DNA of 27,900 nucleotides from JAJTFW01 sp964534995 (GTDB lineage Bacteria > Bacteroidota > Bacteroidia > AKYH767-A > OLB10), in NCBI GenBank assembly GCA_964534995.1, contig CAZHSC010000046.1, positions 1 to 27,900 of the forward strand, written 5' to 3'. The position numbers were made by a program, and so were the translations under genes. This document shows positions 25,000 through 27,900 of this stretch, one piece after another; the first letter of the stretch is position 1, and each line of letters starts with the position of its first letter. The notes under the pieces were generated by a model. It searched no databases and had not been told where the DNA came from. It worked only from the letters and a program-made list of their open reading frames with translations.

Positions 25000-25032
25000 T
25001 TGTTCAGGTTAAGTAGGATCTTTTTACCTTTG
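25000..25032 (+). promoter_or_regulatory. Promoter of clpS
   Basis: TTG (25000-25002), a 22-base spacer and a perfect TACCTTTG -7 box (25025-25032). The box lies 18 bases before the ATG at 25051 and inside the longer open frame that starts with TTG at 25000, which it therefore rules out. Confidence 0.6.
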
Positions 25033-25050
25033 AGGTACAAAGACAAAACG

Positions 25051-25332
25051 ATGCACTATTCAACCAAACCGTTTGAACAGGAAAACCTCTTGCTTGACGA
25101 GGAACTGGATAAAGAAAATCAACTTGTTATTTATAATGACGATGTGAACACATTTGACTGGGTTATAGAAAGCCTTGTTTCGGTATGCAATCATCATAGA
25201 GATCAGGCCGAGCAATGTTCAATTATTATTCATTACAACGGAAAATGTTCGGTAAAAGAAGGTAATTTTGACAAACTGAAACCCATGTGTGAAGCCTTGC
25301 TTGACCGTGGTTTGAGTGCCACCATCGAATAA
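25051..25332 (+). CDS. clpS: ATP-dependent Clp protease adaptor ClpS
   Basis: Adaptor (93 aa) that delivers N-degron substrates to the ClpAP-type protease. The core shows LVIYNDDVNTFDWVIESL, which contains the N-end pocket Asn-Asp-Asp residues, and CNHHRDQAEQCSIIIHYNGKCSVKEG, where the usual ClpS has T-x-x-QAExxxxxVHxxGxAVV. The N-terminal 20 residues are a flexible, acidic tail, as expected. The ATG at 25051 is chosen because of the promoter box at 25025-25032. No clpA or clpC is adjacent. The next gene, a protease lipoprotein, starts nine bases after its stop, so the two are probably co-transcribed. Confidence 0.93.
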   Translation: MHYSTKPFEQENLLLDEELDKENQLVIYNDDVNTFDWVIESLVSVCNHHRDQAEQCSIIIHYNGKCSVKEGNFDKLKPMCEALLDRGLSATIE

Positions 25333-25341
25333 ACTCCGACT

Positions 25342-26151
25342 GTGAAAAAATCAAATTTTTACTTCGTCTCATTTACTTTATTTTTTTTCCTGGTATATGC
25401 TTGTTCCAAGGTGCCGATTACAAACCGCAAGCAGGTTAGCCTCATTCCTGAAGGTGAATTAATTTCACTAAGTTTAACGGAATACCAATCATTTTTAAAG
25501 GCAAATCCTCCGGTATCCTCTCATGATCCAAAGGCGATCATGATAAAACAGGTAGGTAATAATATTCAGCAGGCGGTCACAAAATATATGTCGCAGCAGA
25601 AGTTGAGCAAGCGCCTGGAGGGATTCAAGTGGGAATTTAACCTGGTGAATGATAAAACTATCAATGCCTGGTGTATGCCGGGAGGTAAGGTAGTGGTGTA
25701 TAGCGGACTGCTTGAGGTAACGCAAACAGAAACCGCACTTGCAGTGGTCATGGGTCATGAAATCGCCCATGCCATTGCACGGCATGGTAATGAAAGAATG
25801 AGTCAGCAGTTAATGACTCAGTTAGGTGGTGTGGCGCTGGGAGTTGCACTGCAGAATAAAAGTGCAGAAACCAAGGCCATTTTCCAGACTGCCTATGGCG
25901 TTGGTACTGCTGTTGGTGTCATACTTCCCTACTCCCGTCTGCATGAAACAGAAGCAGATAAACTGGGGTTGATTTTTGCGGCCATGGCCGGTTATGATCC
26001 CCGCGAAGCCCCAAGATTCTGGCAAAGAATGGCGGCAAAAGGAGGAGCAAAAGTTCCTGAAATACTGAGTACACATCCAAGTGATGAAACCCGAATTAAG
26101 GAACTGAATAAATTTATGCCGCAGGCTTTAAAATATTATAAAGCCAAGTAA
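25342..26151 (+). CDS. M48-family metalloprotease lipoprotein
   Basis: Zinc peptidase of the M48C (Oma1/LoiP/BepA-like) group, 269 aa. It starts with GTG, has a hydrophobic leader and a lipobox LVYAC with Cys at about residue 21, so it is a lipoprotein of the periplasmic face or outer membrane. The zinc site is HEIAH at 139-143, with the third ligand Glu202 in ETEADKLGL; HPSDETRIKEL near the C-terminus is also typical of the group. NAWCMPGGKVVVYSGLL is the conserved edge-strand region before the helix. Relatives degrade misfolded outer-membrane proteins. It lies directly behind clpS and 32 bases ahead of nfeD, so protein quality control is the likely theme. Confidence 0.93.
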   Translation: MKKSNFYFVSFTLFFFLVYACSKVPITNRKQVSLIPEGELISLSLTEYQSFLKANPPVSSHDPKAIMIKQVGNNIQQAVTKYMSQQKLSKRLEGFKWEFNLVNDKTINAWCMPGGKVVVYSGLLEVTQTETALAVVMGHEIAHAIARHGNERMSQQLMTQLGGVALGVALQNKSAETKAIFQTAYGVGTAVGVILPYSRLHETEADKLGLIFAAMAGYDPREAPRFWQRMAAKGGAKVPEILSTHPSDETRIKELNKFMPQALKYYKAK

Positions 26152-26183
26152 TTTAACTCTTAAGGTTTATAAACAATCAAAGT

Positions 26184-26654
26184 ATGTCAGTCTTTTTTAT
26201 TGCGGTTTTAATTCTGTTTGGTGTGCTGTTGATCGTGCTTGAAATTCTTATTGTACCAGGATTTATTGTAGGAATCGCAGGTGCTGTTTTTGTGGTGATG
26301 GGTATCGGATGGACCTGGAATGTGTATGGTGCCTCTGCAGGCATTGCTGCAGGAATAGCAAGTGTACTTTTAGCTGCATTGGCCATCTGGTCTGCATTGA
26401 GGACATCCTTTTGGAGAAGATTCAGTTTGCAGGATAAGCTGGAGGGGAAAATGAATGTTATCGATGAAAATTTAGTAAAGCCAGGAGATCATGGAGAAGC
26501 TGTTTCCAGCCTTCGACCGATGGGTACAGTGCGCGTAAATGGGATCAGGTACGAGGGAGCTACTGAGGGACAGATGGTTCCTCCTAATTACCCTGTAATT
26601 GTTCAAAGGATTGAAGGCAACAAGCTGATTGTAAAACCAGATATAAAATCTTAA
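26184..26654 (+). CDS. NfeD family membrane protein
   Basis: Short-form NfeD protein (156 aa), partner of flotillin/stomatin-type proteins. Two or three hydrophobic helices occupy about 2-72 (VFFIAVLILFGVLLIVLEIL, then GFIVGIAGAVFVVMGIGW and AGIAAGIASVLLAALAI), and a C-terminal OB-fold beta domain (about 103-152) shows the family motif LRPMGTVRVNGIRYEG followed by YPVIVQRIEGNKLIVKP. The longer NfeD form has an N-terminal ClpP-like protease, which is absent here. It precedes floA by 19 bases, the same pair as yqeZ-floA in Bacillus subtilis, so the two are co-expressed membrane-microdomain proteins. Confidence 0.92.
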   Translation: MSVFFIAVLILFGVLLIVLEILIVPGFIVGIAGAVFVVMGIGWTWNVYGASAGIAAGIASVLLAALAIWSALRTSFWRRFSLQDKLEGKMNVIDENLVKPGDHGEAVSSLRPMGTVRVNGIRYEGATEGQMVPPNYPVIVQRIEGNKLIVKPDIKS

Positions 26655-26673
26655 TATTTAATAACACCAGATC

Positions 26674-27657
26674 ATGCAATTTCCTTTCATTATCCTAGTC
26701 ATAGCCGGAGCATTAATATTTATCATGCTCTTCCTATACTTTGTACCCGTAAATCTTTGGATAACTGCTGTCTTCAGCAATGTCCGGATCAGCATCATGA
26801 ACCTGATCCTGATGCGCCTGCGAAAAGTGCCACCATCCATTGTTGTAAATGCTATGATCAACAGTACCAAAGCAGGATTAAATGTTACGACCAATGATAT
26901 AGAGACCCACTTTCTTGCCGGTGGAAATGTTAACAATGTTATTAAAGCGCTTATTTCCGCCGACAAAGCGAATATACCATTAACCTTTAAAATGGCAACT
27001 GCAATTGACCTGGCAGGGAGAGATGTGGCGGACGCTGTTCAGTTATCAGTAAATCCGAGAGTAATAGATACACCACCTGTATCGGCTGTAGCTAAAAATG
27101 GAATTCAACTTATCGTGAGAGCCCGTGTTACGGTCAGGACAAATATTAATCAGCTGGTAGGTGGTGCAGGCGAAGAAACCATTCTGGCTCGTGTTGGCGA
27201 AGGAATTGTTACCACGATTGGTTCAGCCTATGATCATAAAACTGTTCTTGAAAATCCGGATCAGATTTCAAAAACCGTTTTAAGCAAGGGATTGGATGCG
27301 GGTACGGCATTTGAAATACTATCCATAGATATTGCAGATATTGATGTGGGTGAAAACATAGGCGCGAAACTGCAAACGGAGCAGGCTTCCGCCGATTTAA
27401 AGGTTGCTCAGGCAAAAGCAGAGGAGCGACGTGCAATGGCTGTCGCTTTTGAGCAGGAAATGCGTGCAAAAGCCCAGGAAGCGCGTGCCAAAGTAATTGA
27501 AGCCGAAGCGCAGATACCCCTTGCAATGTCTGAAGCGTTCCGCTCTGGCAATATGGGTGTGATGGATTATTATAAACTACAGAATGTACAGGCAGATACA
27601 GCAATGAGGGATTCTATTGCAAAGCCGGGATCTGCAGGCAGCGGTGAAAAAAAGTAA
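26674..27657 (+). CDS. floA: Flotillin-like protein FloA
   Basis: Flotillin-like scaffold (327 aa, UPF0365) of functional membrane microdomains. An N-terminal hydrophobic hairpin-like segment (about 4-25) anchors it to the inner membrane; it is followed by the conserved LRKVPPSIVVNAMINSTKAGL and DIETHFLAGGNV, an SPFH-like domain with RARVTVRTNINQLVGGAGEETILARVGEGIV, and a C-terminal Ala/Glu-rich coiled coil (about 228-285; LKVAQAKAEERRAMAVAFEQ) used for oligomerisation. Length matches B. subtilis FloA (331). It lies directly behind nfeD and is followed by a strong terminator at 27847-27883, closing the clpS-protease-nfeD-floA run. The function is well supported; its client proteins are unknown. 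Confidence 0.95.
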   Translation: MQFPFIILVIAGALIFIMLFLYFVPVNLWITAVFSNVRISIMNLILMRLRKVPPSIVVNAMINSTKAGLNVTTNDIETHFLAGGNVNNVIKALISADKANIPLTFKMATAIDLAGRDVADAVQLSVNPRVIDTPPVSAVAKNGIQLIVRARVTVRTNINQLVGGAGEETILARVGEGIVTTIGSAYDHKTVLENPDQISKTVLSKGLDAGTAFEILSIDIADIDVGENIGAKLQTEQASADLKVAQAKAEERRAMAVAFEQEMRAKAQEARAKVIEAEAQIPLAMSEAFRSGNMGVMDYYKLQNVQADTAMRDSIAKPGSAGSGEKK

Positions 27658-27846
27658 TTTCAAATTTGCCTCCGATGAAAGGTCCTTGAAAGATTAAAAA
27701 ATGGAGTTTTTAAAATATGCTTTAATTTTCCCGGATTTCTTTAGGGAAATTCACCGGGTAAAAAATATCCTTCTTCTTTTTGCAGGAAAATCAGATTTTG
27801 GTGTTATCTGAAAGGAAAACAGATGTAAGTAGAATTTAAACAAAAG

Positions 27847-27883
27847 AGGCTGTCTCAAAAGGGCAGCCTTTTTCTTTTTTTTT
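27847..27883 (+). terminator. Rho-independent terminator downstream of floA
   Basis: AGGCTGTCT (27847-27855) pairs with GGGCAGCCT (27861-27869) with two G-T pairs and a CAAAA loop, followed by TTTTTCTTTTTTTTT-like sequence. The preceding 190 bases hold no convincing gene. Confidence 0.85.
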
Positions 27884-27900
27884 AACGTTGATGGTTATTG

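Noticed and set aside
27701..27811. 36-codon open frame between floA and its terminator
   Set aside because: Very short, without promoter box, ribosome site or recognisable sequence; chance frames of this size are common in AT-rich DNA.
27846..27860. GAGGCTGTCTCAAAA, like the ends of some Bacteroidota insertion sequences
   Set aside because: There is no transposase nearby and no partner repeat; the sequence is the left arm and loop of a terminator hairpin.

Overview
The window looks like a chromosomal contig of a free-living Bacteroidota bacterium, probably Chitinophagales or Sphingobacteriales. Three things point there: moderate-to-low GC; start codons preceded by the Bacteroidota -7 box TAnnTTTG rather than by Shine-Dalgarno sequences; and gene types typical of that phylum (SMUG2-type uracil-DNA glycosylase, PorE-like TPR/PD40 protein, fused formimidoyltransferase-cyclodeaminase, FloA with NfeD, three-subunit proton-translocating transhydrogenase). 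I see no transposase, integrase, phage gene, rRNA, tRNA or CRISPR. A run of 10 N at 6027-6036 shows that the assembly is scaffolded; it breaks the selD reading frame.

Layout. (1) 19-1994: an AIM24/TIGR00266 protein facing a leftward pair, a conserved 121-aa protein and a PhnP-like metallo-beta-lactamase-fold hydrolase. (2) 2160-5112: pntAA-pntAB-pntB, the NAD(P) transhydrogenase. (3) 5199-7318, leftward: mnmH then selD, which make selenophosphate and use it for 2-selenouridine in tRNA wobble positions. (4) 7319-11284: a 380-bp gene-free stretch, leftward yqgE, divergent pdxH, then a membrane metallophosphoesterase and a short RsmI-like methyltransferase. (5) 11488-16691, all leftward: SMUG2-like glycosylase, a four-helix membrane protein, hutI, hutG and the fused formimidoyltransferase-cyclodeaminase. 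These supply the lower half of histidine degradation; hutH and hutU are not in the window. (6) 16745-24931, rightward: prmA, a 1481-aa exported protein of unknown function, plsY, and a PorE-like protein that ends in a SPOR domain instead of an OmpA domain. (7) 25051-27657: clpS, an M48 lipoprotein protease, nfeD and floA, a membrane proteostasis/microdomain neighbourhood closed by a strong terminator.

Most genes are housekeeping. The most interesting are the 1481-aa exported protein, the SPOR-ended PorE-like protein, the strong hairpin between mnmH and selD with its T-tract on the opposite strand, and several promoters that fix start codons and imply nearly leaderless mRNAs. I found no clear new defence, mobile or biosynthetic system.
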